From Anaerotruncus sp. G3(2012) (GTDB taxonomy: Bacteria; Bacillota; Clostridia; Oscillospirales; Ruminococcaceae), in NCBI RefSeq assembly GCF_000403395.2, contig NZ_KE159668.1, positions 312,888 to 362,338 of the forward strand: 49,451 nt of DNA, read 5' to 3'. The notes below the pieces were generated by a model. The model searched no databases, was not told the DNA's origin, and worked only from the letters and a program-made list of their open reading frames with translations. The position numbers and the translations under genes were made by a program. Below are positions 24,219 to 33,792 of this stretch, piece after piece. The number at the start of each line of letters is the position of its first letter. The first letter of the stretch is position 1.

Positions 24219-25005
24219 TCCTGAAAGATTCAGGGAAAGCGATAGACGAAAATCAGAATTGACACCGGGGGCCAGTTTTTGGGAACTGGCTCCCGAATCT
24301 TATGCCCCGTTTCCACCAAGGATTCAACGCCGAATTTTTTCGGAGATAAAATCCCCCGGCATAGCCACAGCTGGCGAAGCCCCGGAAATCTCGGCTCCCA
24401 TGGATACACCATATCAGCAAGGCTGATTTTCAGTCCCGCTTTTTTCAGAAATCCATGCGCCTGAAAAAAGAGGCCACAGAAAGCACCCCCATATAAGCGC
24501 CCCGGTAAAGGCCCTGTTTTGCAAGGGCTGGATTTATAGGGAGTTTATACGGCCCGCCTTCGCATAGCGTCTCATTTTTCCTGTGGAAAAAACAGCCCAC
24601 AGCAGAGGCATAGCCGGGAAAGTGTACCCCCTTAGAACAGGGGGCCACCGTGCAGGCTGTGTGCGGCGCACAGAGGGGGCCGTGTACAGAGAGGCCATGC
24701 AGCATAGCACATAGGACAAAGACCAGAGCCTGTGTTCAATAGGCTTTGGCCTTTGCTTTATAAGAGCATAAGCACAAGGCAAACATTCACAGCGACAAGC
24801 AGCGACAGCGCTCCCTCATGCACAGAGGGCAGCAGACAGAGCGCGAAAGGAAAGGGGCCTCACCCCGCATGGCCATAGGTACTACTGACCCCCAGGACGG
24901 GCTGCGGGGCGAGGAAGGCCCGACGGTTTTTCCCCTGAAATCAAAAAATTTCCCGGCGTTTCGTTACGCAGGCCCCATACCGGGGCCAAAAAAGGAGGGC
25001 TGGCC
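24219..25005. other. Long gene-poor late leader region
   Basis: About 790 bases without a convincing gene, in a phage that otherwise packs its genes with overlaps. Visible elements: a CCAGTT/AACTGG hairpin near 24273-24290, a 10-bp stem at 24439-24448/24461-24470, and a GGCCCC/GGGGCC hairpin (24971-24976/24982-24987) directly before the ribosome binding site of the methyltransferase gene. It could be an untranslated leader, a small RNA, or the packaging start site; nothing decides between them. Confidence 0.45.
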
Positions 25006-26346
25006 GTGAAATTTGAACGGCGGAAGCTGGCTGATTTGCGGCCGGCAGAGTACAATCCCCGCAAGAAACTGACCCCGGATGACCCGGAATATATCCAAAT
25101 TCGCAACAGCCTGAACGAATTCGGGTACGCCGATCCCATCGTGATCAACAGCGATGGCACCATCATCAAGGGCCACCAGCGCCGCAATGTGATGATGGAC
25201 CTGGGCTATACCGAGGCAGAGGTTATCATTCTCGACATTCAGGACAAGGCAAAGGAAAAAGCCCTGAACATTGCCCTGAACAAAATCACCGGCAAGTGGG
25301 ACAACGCCATCCTGAAAGACCTGCTGGTGGAGCTTGACCTCGAAGGGTATGACTTCTCGGTGACTGGCTTTCAGCGCCCCGACCTGGAAGATTTGATTCA
25401 GGAACTGGACATTCCGCCAGAGGCCACAGAGGATGACTTCGACCCGGAAGAAGCCGCAAAGAACATTGATGTCCCTACCACCCGCAAGGGGGACATCTGG
25501 CAGTTAGGCCGGCACCGCCTCATGTGTGGCGATTCCACCGATGCCGCCGATGTGGAGCGGCTGATGGGCGGCGCAAAGCTCGACCTCATCATCACCGACC
25601 CGCCCTACAATGTGGACTACGGCGCAAAGACGGAATTTCTGGAAAGCTATCTCGGTCAAGAGGGCAGCAGGGCGAACAGCACCATCGAAAACGACCACAT
25701 GGATGCCTTGAGCTTTTACAAATTCCTGCTGGCATCTTTCCAGAATATGAACCAAGCCATGCGGCCCGGTGCCGCGATCTATGTTTTTCACGCCGAAAGC
25801 ACCGGCCTCCAATTCCGGCAAGCCTATGCCGATGCAGGGCTGAAAATGGCACAATGCCTGATCTGGGAGAAAAACGCCTTCGTTCTGGGCCGTCAGGATT
25901 ACCAATGGCGGCATGAGCCGATTCTCTACGGCTGGAAAGAGGGGGCGGCGCATTATTTCATCAATGACCGCACCCAGGACACCGTACTGCTGGAAGATGA
26001 GCTGGACTTCAAAGCTATGAAGAAGCAGGAACTTCTGGCTTTCATCGAAAATTACATCCGGCAGTACAAAGACCTGACCACCGTCCACTTTGAAAACAAA
26101 CCGGCCCGGAATGCCCTGCACCCCACCATGAAGCCCATCCCGCTGGTCGGGCGGCTGATGAACAACTCCAGCAAACCGGGATGGATGGTCGGTGACTTCT
26201 TCGGAGGGAGCGGCACCACCCTCATGGCGGCGGAACAGCTGGGCCGGACAGCCTATCTCATGGAGTACGATGAGCGCAATGTGGATGTGATCGTCCAGCG
26301 CTGGGAAGCCTACACCGGAAAAAAGGCGGTGCTGCTGAATGAATGA
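25006..26346 (+). CDS. ParB-like domain fused to a DNA N6/N4 methyltransferase
   Basis: A 446-residue two-domain protein. The N-terminal ParB/Srx nuclease-like domain (about residues 1-100) shows NPRKKL, then the GTIIKGHQRRN box. The C-terminal beta-class amino-methyltransferase has the catalytic ITDPPYNVDYG motif (about residues 200-210) and the SAM-binding FGGSGTT motif (about 405-411). It should methylate adenine N6 or cytosine N4 in phage DNA, probably for protection; the target sequence is unknown. It starts with GTG after AAAAGGAGGG, overlaps the next gene by 8 bases, and is the first gene after the late leader, ahead of terminase. Confidence 0.92.
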   Translation: MKFERRKLADLRPAEYNPRKKLTPDDPEYIQIRNSLNEFGYADPIVINSDGTIIKGHQRRNVMMDLGYTEAEVIILDIQDKAKEKALNIALNKITGKWDNAILKDLLVELDLEGYDFSVTGFQRPDLEDLIQELDIPPEATEDDFDPEEAAKNIDVPTTRKGDIWQLGRHRLMCGDSTDAADVERLMGGAKLDLIITDPPYNVDYGAKTEFLESYLGQEGSRANSTIENDHMDALSFYKFLLASFQNMNQAMRPGAAIYVFHAESTGLQFRQAYADAGLKMAQCLIWEKNAFVLGRQDYQWRHEPILYGWKEGAAHYFINDRTQDTVLLEDELDFKAMKKQELLAFIENYIRQYKDLTTVHFENKPARNALHPTMKPIPLVGRLMNNSSKPGWMVGDFFGGSGTTLMAAEQLGRTAYLMEYDERNVDVIVQRWEAYTGKKAVLLNE

Positions 26347-27037
26347 GCTGGACAACCTGACGCTTGACGGTTTCGACCTCGGCGCAGCGCTCGGAATTCC
26401 CGAACAGGAAAAAGCGGCCCCGGCCACCCTGCCCGATCAGGGCGGGATCAAGGTTTCCCACCGGATGGGCGCTCGGCAGCTTTGGAGAAAGGCCGCATCC
26501 GAAAAGGCGCTGGAGGATGCCATCGACTGGCATTTCAGGGAGGGCGATTGCTACCACTGCTTCAGCTCCGGGGATGTGGACAGCTTCTCCTTTTTCAAGA
26601 TGGTTCTCCGGCAGCAGCACATCAAATATGCCGCCATTTCCACCTGGTGCATGGCCGGTGAGGATGTGAAGGATCTCCGCAAGTGGCATGAGCGGGGAAT
26701 GATTGACCGGGTGGACTTTTTCGTGGGTGAGATTTTCAAAGGGAGCTATCCGGATGTTTACGCCGCCGTTCTGGATTTCATAGCAGCCTGCGGCGGTCGG
26801 CTGGTGATCTTCCGCAACCACTCCAAAGTGATGGCTATCGAGGGGGAACGGTTCGACTGCCTCATCGAATCCAGCGCCAATGTGAACACCAATCCACGGA
26901 GTGAAAACACGGTAGTCACGGTAGACCGGGAACTGGTCGGACAGTACATACAGCTCTTTTCCGAGATTATCCCGTTCAACAAAAAACCCGGCGCAGAGCC
27001 ATACAGGAAAGCCGCCCTTCAGGGAGAGGGGCGGTGA
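26339..27037 (+). CDS. PLD-like phage protein
   Basis: A 232-residue protein whose C-terminal part has a phospholipase-D-like motif: FRNHSKVMAIEGERFDCLIE with His, Lys and a following Asp, then ESSANVNTNPRSEN, as in the HKD-type family. Only one HKD motif is visible, as in dimeric PLD nucleases. It overlaps the methyltransferase gene and precedes the terminase small subunit. Homologues are often annotated as cardiolipin synthase-like, which is unlikely here; a nuclease role in packaging or DNA processing is more plausible. Confidence 0.7.
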   Translation: MNELDNLTLDGFDLGAALGIPEQEKAAPATLPDQGGIKVSHRMGARQLWRKAASEKALEDAIDWHFREGDCYHCFSSGDVDSFSFFKMVLRQQHIKYAAISTWCMAGEDVKDLRKWHERGMIDRVDFFVGEIFKGSYPDVYAAVLDFIAACGGRLVIFRNHSKVMAIEGERFDCLIESSANVNTNPRSENTVVTVDRELVGQYIQLFSEIIPFNKKPGAEPYRKAALQGEGR

Positions 27038-27040
27038 GCC

Positions 27041-27634
27041 ATGACCATAGAACAGCTTCAGCGTGAAATTCTACGAGGGGAGGTCCTTTATTTGGACAAC
27101 AACAGAAATGTGGCCGGGGGCGGACTTTACAGGGTGGAGATCATCGCCCAGCTTTTCGGCGTCACCGTCCGCCGCATCCAGCAGCTGACGCAGGAGGGTG
27201 TCCTGCCCACAACCGAAACGGTGGACGGACGGCGCTATGACCTCGTGCCGACCATTCAGCAGTATGTCAAATACCTGTCGGACAAGGCATACGGCAAAGA
27301 CCGCTCCGAAAAAGAGCTTGAACTTCGGGAGCAAAAGATGAAAGCGGACATCGCCCTGAAGGAATCCCAGGGTGAACTGCACCGCCTGAAAACCGACATC
27401 GCCGCCGGGAAGTACATAGCGGTGGAGGAAGTCACGATGGACTATGAGCGGTTCTTCGTGACCTTCAAGAATTTTGCCATGAGCCTCCCGGCCCGGCTGA
27501 CGGATGAAATCAGCGGATACATCGACCCGCTGGAAGCCCGGCGGATCGAAAAAGAACTGCACCAAAAAATCCGCAACCTGCTGGTCGCTTTCGTAGTGGC
27601 GGGAGTATCGAAGCAGGATGGCGGCAAGAAGTAG
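27041..27634 (+). CDS. Terminase small subunit (Nu1-like)
   Basis: DNA-recognition subunit of the packaging motor. Its 197 residues include a MerR-like winged helix near residues 38-70 (LYRVEIIAQLFGVTVRRIQQ onward, GVLPTTETVDGRR) that resembles lambda Nu1, followed by a long helical region for assembly and binding to the large subunit. It overlaps the large subunit gene by 17 bases, so the pair are translated together. Confidence 0.85.
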   Translation: MTIEQLQREILRGEVLYLDNNRNVAGGGLYRVEIIAQLFGVTVRRIQQLTQEGVLPTTETVDGRRYDLVPTIQQYVKYLSDKAYGKDRSEKELELREQKMKADIALKESQGELHRLKTDIAAGKYIAVEEVTMDYERFFVTFKNFAMSLPARLTDEISGYIDPLEARRIEKELHQKIRNLLVAFVVAGVSKQDGGKK

Positions 27635-29468
27635 AAGCCCCCGGTTCCGCAAATACCCGGTAGCGCCCTATCAAAAAGCGGCCCTCGAATCCCTGAAGCC
27701 CCCGGAGAACATCACGGTCTCGGAATGGGCCGAAAAATACCGGGTGCTGGATTCCAAATCATCGGCCATGCCGGGGCCATGGCGGAATGACAAGACCCCA
27801 TACCTCGCCGGGATCATGGATGAACTCTGCAACTACGAAACAGAGGAAATCATCTTCGTCAAACCCTCGCAGGTCGGCGGCACGGAGGCCCTGCTCAATA
27901 TGCTGGGCTGGGCCATTCAGCAGGACCCATCGCCCACCATGTGCGTGTACCCTTCGGATGTTCTGGCAGAGAGCTTGGTGGTCAACCGGTTCCGCCCCAT
28001 GATCTACGCAGCGCCCACACTCCGGCGGCGGTACCGGGAAAGCGAATCCTCAAAATCAGAGCTTCAATTCGATGGGATGTACCTGAGCATGGTCGGCTCC
28101 AACAGCCCCTCCCAGCTGGCCAGCAAGGCGATCCGATTTCTCTTTCTGGATGAGGTGGACAAATACCCCGGCGCATCCAAAAAAGAGGCAGACCCAATCT
28201 CGCTGGCCAAAGAGCGGACAAAGACCTTCCACAACCGGAAAATATTCATGACCTCCACCCCTACCCTGAAAACCGGCCACATCTGGAAAGCTATGGAAGG
28301 GGCGGATGTCGTAAAGCACTACTTTGTCCCCTGTCCCCACTGCGGGAAATTTATAGAGCTGAAGTGGAAGCAGGTGAAATTTCCCGATGAAGGGATGGGC
28401 TACTCGGAGCGGGCAGAGCTGGCCGCATACATCTGCCAGGAATGCGGGGCCATCATTACAGACCAGCACAAGCCGCAGATGCTCCGCTATGGGGAATGGC
28501 GGGTAGTGGAGGAACGAGCGAAACCGGCACGGAGGGTGGCCTATTGGATCAATACCCTTTATTCCCCCTTCGTTCGGTTTTCCGAGATGGCAAAGGCATT
28601 CCTTACCAGCAAGGATGACCCAGATGCCTTCCAGAACTTCACCAACAGCTGGTTTGCAGAACCGTGGGAGGACACCAAATTGAAAACCAATGCAGACCTT
28701 GTGCTGGAGCGCCAAACAGCGCTGCCGGAACTCACGGTCCCGAAGTGGGCAAAGCTCCTGACCGCCGGCGTGGATGTGCAGGAATCCAGCGTCTACTGGT
28801 CTATCCGGGCATGGGGAAACCACCTGACCAGCCAGAATATCGCCCACGGCCAAGCGGACAGCTTCGCAGAGGTGGAACACATCATGAACCTGCAGTACCC
28901 CCGTGAGGATGGCGGCGATTCGATGGTGGTAGCGCTGGCCCTCATCGACAGCGGTGACAACACCGACCTGGTCTATGATTTCTGTTCAGTGAATGCGGAC
29001 TGGGCGCTCCCCAGCAAGGGATCGTCCCACCCTATGGATACCCACTTCCGGCTCTCCAAGGTGAACCGCACCGATAGCAAAGCCTACGGCATGAATCTGG
29101 TGATGATCGACACCGGGAAGTACAAGGACATGATCGCCGGGCGAATGCGGAAAGAAAACGGGACCGGCAGCTGGATGGTTTACCTCGGATGCGACCGGGA
29201 ATATGCGGAACAGGTGACAGCGGAACACAAGGTCAGCGTCAAAAGCGGCGAGCGCACCATCCAGAAATGGGTGCTGAAATCGTCCCATGCGGATAACCAC
29301 TACCTCGATACAGAGGTCTATGCCATGTGCGCCGCCGATGTGCTGGGCGCTCGGTATTTCCATCTGGACGATGCAGAGGTTCAGCCTCGCAAAGAGGCGG
29401 AGAAAAAGCCTGATCCAGTCTACGCCCCGGAAGAAAGCTGGATTGGGCAGCATGAATCGTGGATTTAG
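27618..29468 (+). CDS. Terminase large subunit (GpA type)
   Basis: ATP-driven packaging motor and nuclease of 616 residues. An N-terminal ATPase domain carries a deviant Walker A KPSQVGGTEALLN (about residues 79-91) and Walker B FLFLDEVDKYP; a zinc-ribbon-like insertion (CPHCG, CQECG) precedes the C-terminal RNase-H-like nuclease region (VDVQESSVYW, and DNHYLDTEVY near the end). Length and motif set match the lambda GpA family. Capsid and portal genes follow in the usual order. Confidence 0.95.
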   Translation: MAARSRSPRFRKYPVAPYQKAALESLKPPENITVSEWAEKYRVLDSKSSAMPGPWRNDKTPYLAGIMDELCNYETEEIIFVKPSQVGGTEALLNMLGWAIQQDPSPTMCVYPSDVLAESLVVNRFRPMIYAAPTLRRRYRESESSKSELQFDGMYLSMVGSNSPSQLASKAIRFLFLDEVDKYPGASKKEADPISLAKERTKTFHNRKIFMTSTPTLKTGHIWKAMEGADVVKHYFVPCPHCGKFIELKWKQVKFPDEGMGYSERAELAAYICQECGAIITDQHKPQMLRYGEWRVVEERAKPARRVAYWINTLYSPFVRFSEMAKAFLTSKDDPDAFQNFTNSWFAEPWEDTKLKTNADLVLERQTALPELTVPKWAKLLTAGVDVQESSVYWSIRAWGNHLTSQNIAHGQADSFAEVEHIMNLQYPREDGGDSMVVALALIDSGDNTDLVYDFCSVNADWALPSKGSSHPMDTHFRLSKVNRTDSKAYGMNLVMIDTGKYKDMIAGRMRKENGTGSWMVYLGCDREYAEQVTAEHKVSVKSGERTIQKWVLKSSHADNHYLDTEVYAMCAADVLGARYFHLDDAEVQPRKEAEKKPDPVYAPEESWIGQHESWI

Positions 29469-29481
29469 GAGGCGAGTAATT

Positions 29482-29703
29482 GTGAACGACTATACAGCGG
29501 AACAGCGGCTGGCAGAGGTAAACAAGGCCATTCAGGCCGTCCTGCTCGGCGGTCAGAGCTACAAGCTCGGCAGCCGGAGCGTGACAAGGGCAGATCTCGC
29601 CCTTTTGAGGGCCATGCGGAATGAACTGGAAGCAGAGCTGGCAAGCGGCGAATCTTCCATGCTGCTCTCGGATACCTTTGTCGCTGTTTTCGATTCGAGG
29701 TGA
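29482..29703 (+). CDS. gpW-like head-tail joining protein
   Basis: A 73-residue protein resembling lambda gpW/DUF6148 small connector proteins, with two helices around a short beta hairpin (QRLAEVNKAIQAVLLGGQS, then LRAMRNELEAEL). It is placed between terminase and portal, as gpW is. The start is a GTG at 29482, nine bases after AGGAGG (29467-29472); an upstream ATG at 29452 would overlap the terminase and contain the ribosome binding site. Confidence 0.75.
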   Translation: MNDYTAEQRLAEVNKAIQAVLLGGQSYKLGSRSVTRADLALLRAMRNELEAELASGESSMLLSDTFVAVFDSR

Positions 29704-29707
29704 GCGC

Positions 29708-31306
29708 ATGAACATCATCGACAAAATCATCGGCTGGTTCAATCCGGAGGCCGGGGCAACACGGGAAGCATGGCGGCAGATTATGGAGGAACAGCGCCGC
29801 AACTATGATGCCGGGAACGGGAGCCGGCTGAACGCCAACTGGCGGGTATTTAACCAGAGCGCCGAATACACCGACCGGTACAGCCGGGACACCGTCAGGG
29901 CCAGAGCCAGGGATCTGGAAAGAAACAGCGATATAGCGAATTCGCTAATTGGCCCATTCGTCCGCAATGTAGTGGGCAAGGGCCTCATCCTTCAGGCCGA
30001 TACGCCAAGTGAAAAACTGAACGGCGAAATCGAAAAGCTCTGGAAAACATGGTGCAAGAAGCGCAACTGCGATGTGACCGGCACCCAGAGCCTGAATCAG
30101 ATGCTCCGCATGGCCGTCCGCCGGAAAAAAGTGGACGGCGGTGTCCTTTTTGCGAAGCGCTACACCAAGGGCGGCGTTCTCCCCTTCAAGCTGCAGCTTT
30201 TCGAGGTGGATGAACTGGATGCATCGCAGATGGCCCCAAAGCACAAGGGCAACCGGGTGATTGGCGGCATTGAGTACGACCAATACAATGCCCCGGCAGG
30301 ATATTGGATTCGGCAGTATTCCCTGGACGGGATGAGCATCACGGAGCCGGTATTCCTCCCGGCGGCAGATGTCATTTTTTATTTCAGCAAGCGCCGACCC
30401 TCCCAGCTTCGGGAAATGTCGGACATGGCCCAGACCATCACCCGCATCCGGGATGCCAACGAATTCATGACAGCCTTCTCGGTCAAGCAGCGGATAGAGG
30501 CGTGCTTCGGCATCGCCATCAAACGCGCTCTGCCGACCGCCGGAATCGGCAGGCCCGGTACCACAACCGTGGGCGGAAAGCAGACCTATGACGGGAAAAC
30601 CCTTTCCCCCGGCATGATGCTGGAAATGAACCCCGGCGATGAAATCCAAAACATCAACCCGCAAGGGCAATCCACCGATGCATCCGCTTATGTCAAGCTC
30701 ATGCTCCGCATGATTGGAGCCGGGCAGGGCCTCAGCTATGAGGCCACATCCAGGGATATGAGCCAATGCACCTACTCCAGCGCCAGGCAGGGGCTGATCG
30801 AGGACGGGATGACCTACGCAGAGGAAGATGAACTGCTGGCGGAAATTCTGGATGAGATCTATGAAACCTTCATCATTTCGGCGGTTTTGGCCGGGGCGGT
30901 TTCCATCCCGGACTTCTGGAATCGAAAGGATGAGTATTTCCGTCATTCCTTCGAGAAACCGCCAAAGGACTGGATCGACCCCAGCAAAGAGGCCACCGCC
31001 ACCAAGATCGCGCTGATGACCGGCCAAAAGACATTCAAACAGATCGCCGCAGAAAATGGTGCGGATTGGAGAAAGCAGATTGATGACATCTGCGAAGTTT
31101 TAGACTACGCCAGAGAGGAACACGGCGTGGATTTAGGAGGTGTAATCCTTGGACAAAAGAAATCGGACGGTCTCTACGAGGACGAACCCGCCGAATCCGC
31201 CCCGCCCCCCGGTGGTGGGCAGATTCCCGCCGTTCCCCCAGATGGAGGCCAGAACCCGGAGCCTGACGGCGATGGGGACACGGACGGAGAAGCCGGGGAG
31301 GAATGA
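29708..31306 (+). CDS. Portal protein (lambda gpB family)
   Basis: Forms the dodecameric portal ring at one capsid vertex through which DNA enters and leaves. The 532 residues match the lambda portal family: an N-terminal segment typical of the family (NWRVFNQSAEYTDRYSRDTV), MLRMAVRRKKVDGGVLF in the core, and SYEATSRDMSQCTYSSARQG near the middle. The C-terminal tail is Pro/Gly/Asp-rich. The ATG at 29708 follows GAGGTGA. Confidence 0.95.
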   Translation: MNIIDKIIGWFNPEAGATREAWRQIMEEQRRNYDAGNGSRLNANWRVFNQSAEYTDRYSRDTVRARARDLERNSDIANSLIGPFVRNVVGKGLILQADTPSEKLNGEIEKLWKTWCKKRNCDVTGTQSLNQMLRMAVRRKKVDGGVLFAKRYTKGGVLPFKLQLFEVDELDASQMAPKHKGNRVIGGIEYDQYNAPAGYWIRQYSLDGMSITEPVFLPAADVIFYFSKRRPSQLREMSDMAQTITRIRDANEFMTAFSVKQRIEACFGIAIKRALPTAGIGRPGTTTVGGKQTYDGKTLSPGMMLEMNPGDEIQNINPQGQSTDASAYVKLMLRMIGAGQGLSYEATSRDMSQCTYSSARQGLIEDGMTYAEEDELLAEILDEIYETFIISAVLAGAVSIPDFWNRKDEYFRHSFEKPPKDWIDPSKEATATKIALMTGQKTFKQIAAENGADWRKQIDDICEVLDYAREEHGVDLGGVILGQKKSDGLYEDEPAESAPPPGGGQIPAVPPDGGQNPEPDGDGDTDGEAGEE

Positions 31307-31319
31307 CCGGCGGACGCTG

Positions 31320-31871
31320 ATGGCCGCAACCCTCCAGCGCATGGAGGGAGAAGGAAACGAGCGGAAATTCACCCTTTCCTTCTCTTCGGAGGAACCCTAC
31401 GAGCGGTGGTTCGGCGTGGAAATCCTGGACCACGGCCCCGGCGCTGTTGATCTGGCGCGGCTGAATGAAATCGGCTGTCTGCTGTTCAATCACAACCGGG
31501 ATGCCGTGATCGGGAAGGTCAACCGGGCATGGGTAGATGGGAACCGGGGATATGCAGAGGTGGAATTCGACACCGATGAGCAATCCGAAATCATCTACCA
31601 GAAGGTACGCAGCGGGACGCTGAAAGGCGTGTCGGTCGGGTACCGGATCGATTCACTTGAGGAAGTAATGGCCGGAAAGACAAGCGCCGATGGCCGCTTT
31701 ACCGGGCCGTGTGAAATCGCAAGGAAATGGTGGCCCTTTGAGATTTCCATCGTGTCGGTGCCAGCGGATGCCACGGTCGGCGTGGGCCGCGAGGCGGAAC
31801 AGCCCAGAGCAACCCCTCTGAGTGTCTACGAGAGCCAACTTCAAATCAACAAAAACATCATAGGAGGTTAG
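31320..31871 (+). CDS. Prohead protease (HK97/U35 type)
   Basis: Serine protease that trims the scaffold and capsid N-terminus during head maturation. In 183 residues the catalytic His (CLLFNHNRD) and Ser (GVSVGYRI) are visible with the expected spacing, and the WWPFEISIVSVPAD segment is the family signature. The start at 31320 (MAATLQ) has a weak GGCGGA site; a longer in-frame extension from 31149 overlaps the portal gene and lacks support. It lies directly upstream of the capsid gene. Confidence 0.88.
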   Translation: MAATLQRMEGEGNERKFTLSFSSEEPYERWFGVEILDHGPGAVDLARLNEIGCLLFNHNRDAVIGKVNRAWVDGNRGYAEVEFDTDEQSEIIYQKVRSGTLKGVSVGYRIDSLEEVMAGKTSADGRFTGPCEIARKWWPFEISIVSVPADATVGVGREAEQPRATPLSVYESQLQINKNIIGG

Positions 31872-31876
31872 AAACT

Positions 31877-33448
31877 ATGGACAAAAAGCAGAAACGCGCA
31901 GCGGCCCTGAAGCGCCAGCAGGAACTTGTCAATGCTGCAAAGGCCGCAAGCAGGGAGATGACCGCCGAGGAAACGGCGGAATTCAATACCCTGCAAGGCC
32001 AGATCGACCAGCTGAATCGGGAAATCGCTGATGAGGAACGCCAGCAGGGCGGGAATCCTCCCGCACCTCCGGCCCCTTCGGCCGGTGCGCCCACCACGCC
32101 CCCGGATCAGCAGCGGGAAATCGAGGAACGCGCCCGGACAGCCGAACGCAACCGGGTGAAGGAAATCTCTGCCATCTGCCGGGATTTCGGGTACGACCCC
32201 GGTAAGTACATTGATGACGGCCTCAGCGTGGAGCAGGTCAGGGCCGCAGTGCTGGACGAACTCCGGCGGGACAAAGCCCCTATCGGCACCGGCATTCATG
32301 TCACCGACAGCGGCGAGGATGAATTCAGGCGGGATGCCGTGGACGGCCTCCTGCTTCGCGGCGGCGTCCAGGTGGAGAAGCCCAGCAATGGCTCGGCGCA
32401 GTTTGCCGCCATGTCCCTGCGGGATCTGGCAATTACCTGCCTGGAGCGCTCCGGCGTTTCCGGCGCTCGTTACATGAGCAGCGATGAGATTCTGCGGGAG
32501 ATTTGCACCCGGCAGTATTACAACCCCACCGCCGCATTCCCCACCATCCTCGACAACGCCATCAACAAGGCGTATGTGGAGGGCCACCGCACCGCCGCCG
32601 TGACCTTTGACCTTTGGACCCGCAAGGGCAGCCTGAAGGACTTCAAGATTCATGACAACAACTATCTGGCCGGTCCTATCGGGGATTTTCTGGAAGTGCC
32701 GGAGGGCGGCGAACTGAAAGGCGATAAGCCCACCGATGCCAAACTGCCCACCCGTCAGATCAGGACCTACGGGAAACAGTTTACTTTGAGCCGCCAGGCA
32801 TTCATCAATGATGACATTGATCTGGTAACCCGCATCCCGGCCAGACACGCCGCCGCTGCCCGGAGAACCATCAACACCCAGTGCTATCGGATTCTCCTGA
32901 ACAATCCCAACATCTACGATGGCACCCCGCTCTTCAGCGCAGCCCACAAGAACCTGTTGAAAACCGGGACCGGCATCACCCAAGAGGCGGTGCAGGCCAT
33001 GATCATGGCGCTGTCCACCCAAAAGGATGAATTCGATCAGCCCATCATCGTGCGCCCCGGCAAGATCATTGTTCCCGCCGGTCTGACCTTTGACATCTAC
33101 ACCCTGTTCAACAGCCCCACCATCCACACCGAGGGCAACACCCAAGCGGTGAATCCCCTCTACGCCTACAAGGATATGCAGATCGTGGAGGACCCCACCA
33201 TCAACGCCCTGTGCGGCGGCTTCGGGAATGTGATGCCTTGGTTCATGACCGCAAACAGCGCCGACACCGCCTTCATTGAGGTGGACTACCTCAACGGGCA
33301 GGAGGTGCCGACCATCCGCCGGATGGAAACCCCCAGCCAGCTGGGCTTTGTCTGGGACATCTACCTCGACTGGGGCATCAATGTGATGGACTTCCGCGGG
33401 GCCATCAAGAATCCCGGCAAAATCATCAACAGCCCTCTGGGGCAGTGA
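31877..33448 (+). CDS. Major capsid protein (Mu gpT-like)
   Basis: Main shell subunit. The 523 residues start with a charged helical region (about 1-100, with a Pro/Ala-rich linker) likely to act as a built-in scaffold removed by the protease, followed by an HK97-like fold core. TPLFSAAHKNL resembles the LFSxxHxN signature of Mu gpT capsids, and PAGLTFDIYTLFNSPT is also typical. AGGAGG about nine bases before the ATG gives strong translation. Confidence 0.92.
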   Translation: MDKKQKRAAALKRQQELVNAAKAASREMTAEETAEFNTLQGQIDQLNREIADEERQQGGNPPAPPAPSAGAPTTPPDQQREIEERARTAERNRVKEISAICRDFGYDPGKYIDDGLSVEQVRAAVLDELRRDKAPIGTGIHVTDSGEDEFRRDAVDGLLLRGGVQVEKPSNGSAQFAAMSLRDLAITCLERSGVSGARYMSSDEILREICTRQYYNPTAAFPTILDNAINKAYVEGHRTAAVTFDLWTRKGSLKDFKIHDNNYLAGPIGDFLEVPEGGELKGDKPTDAKLPTRQIRTYGKQFTLSRQAFINDDIDLVTRIPARHAAAARRTINTQCYRILLNNPNIYDGTPLFSAAHKNLLKTGTGITQEAVQAMIMALSTQKDEFDQPIIVRPGKIIVPAGLTFDIYTLFNSPTIHTEGNTQAVNPLYAYKDMQIVEDPTINALCGGFGNVMPWFMTANSADTAFIEVDYLNGQEVPTIRRMETPSQLGFVWDIYLDWGINVMDFRGAIKNPGKIINSPLGQ

Positions 33449-33465
33449 GAAAGGAGTAAAGAGCA

Positions 33466-33792
33466 ATGGCTGAATATCTGCAGAGAGGGGAAGCGCTGGA
33501 CTACACCAACGCAACCGACAATCTCATCCCGCACGACACGGTCGTAGCCCTGAAGGATCGCATCGGCGTGACCGGCTGCCCCATCCCTCCCGGCAAAACC
33601 GGCAGCCTTCATATGATCGGCGTTTTCGAGATCAAAAAGACTGGCACCGCCGCCATTGCCATGGGCCAGACCGTCTACTTTGACGGGACCGGCATCACCG
33701 ATGTGGTTGGGGAAGGCTCGATCAAGGCCGGGTATGCTGCCGCCCCCGCCGATGCCGCCGGGGCCTCGGTGCTGGTAAGCATCAATGGCTGA
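33466..33792 (+). CDS. DUF2190 capsid decoration protein
   Basis: A 108-residue protein of the DUF2190 family, believed to decorate and stabilise the capsid surface. It is beta-rich with the family-typical segments LDYTNATDN at the N-terminus, GQTVYFDGTG, and GYAAAPADAAGASVLV at the C-terminus. It follows the capsid gene directly, with AAAGGAG upstream, and overlaps the next gene by 8 bases. Confidence 0.88.
   Translation: MAEYLQRGEALDYTNATDNLIPHDTVVALKDRIGVTGCPIPPGKTGSLHMIGVFEIKKTGTAAIAMGQTVYFDGTGITDVVGEGSIKAGYAAAPADAAGASVLVSING

Noticed and set aside
24167-24262. 31-codon frame overlapping the late regulator stop
   Set aside because: It coincides with the TGTCCC repeats and the extended -10, so the sequence constraint is better explained as a promoter.
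24818-25009. 63-codon frame ending in a GTGA overlap with the ParB-methyltransferase gene
   Set aside because: The overlap is suggestive, but there is no ribosome binding site at the start and the composition looks random. Kept only as a possibility within the leader.
31868-33514. Long minus-strand frame of 548 codons opposite the capsid gene
   Set aside because: It mirrors the plus-strand codon pattern of a clear capsid gene, has no ribosome binding site, and shows no recognisable protein pattern. The same applies to other long antisense frames such as 11980-13455 and 35721-37118.
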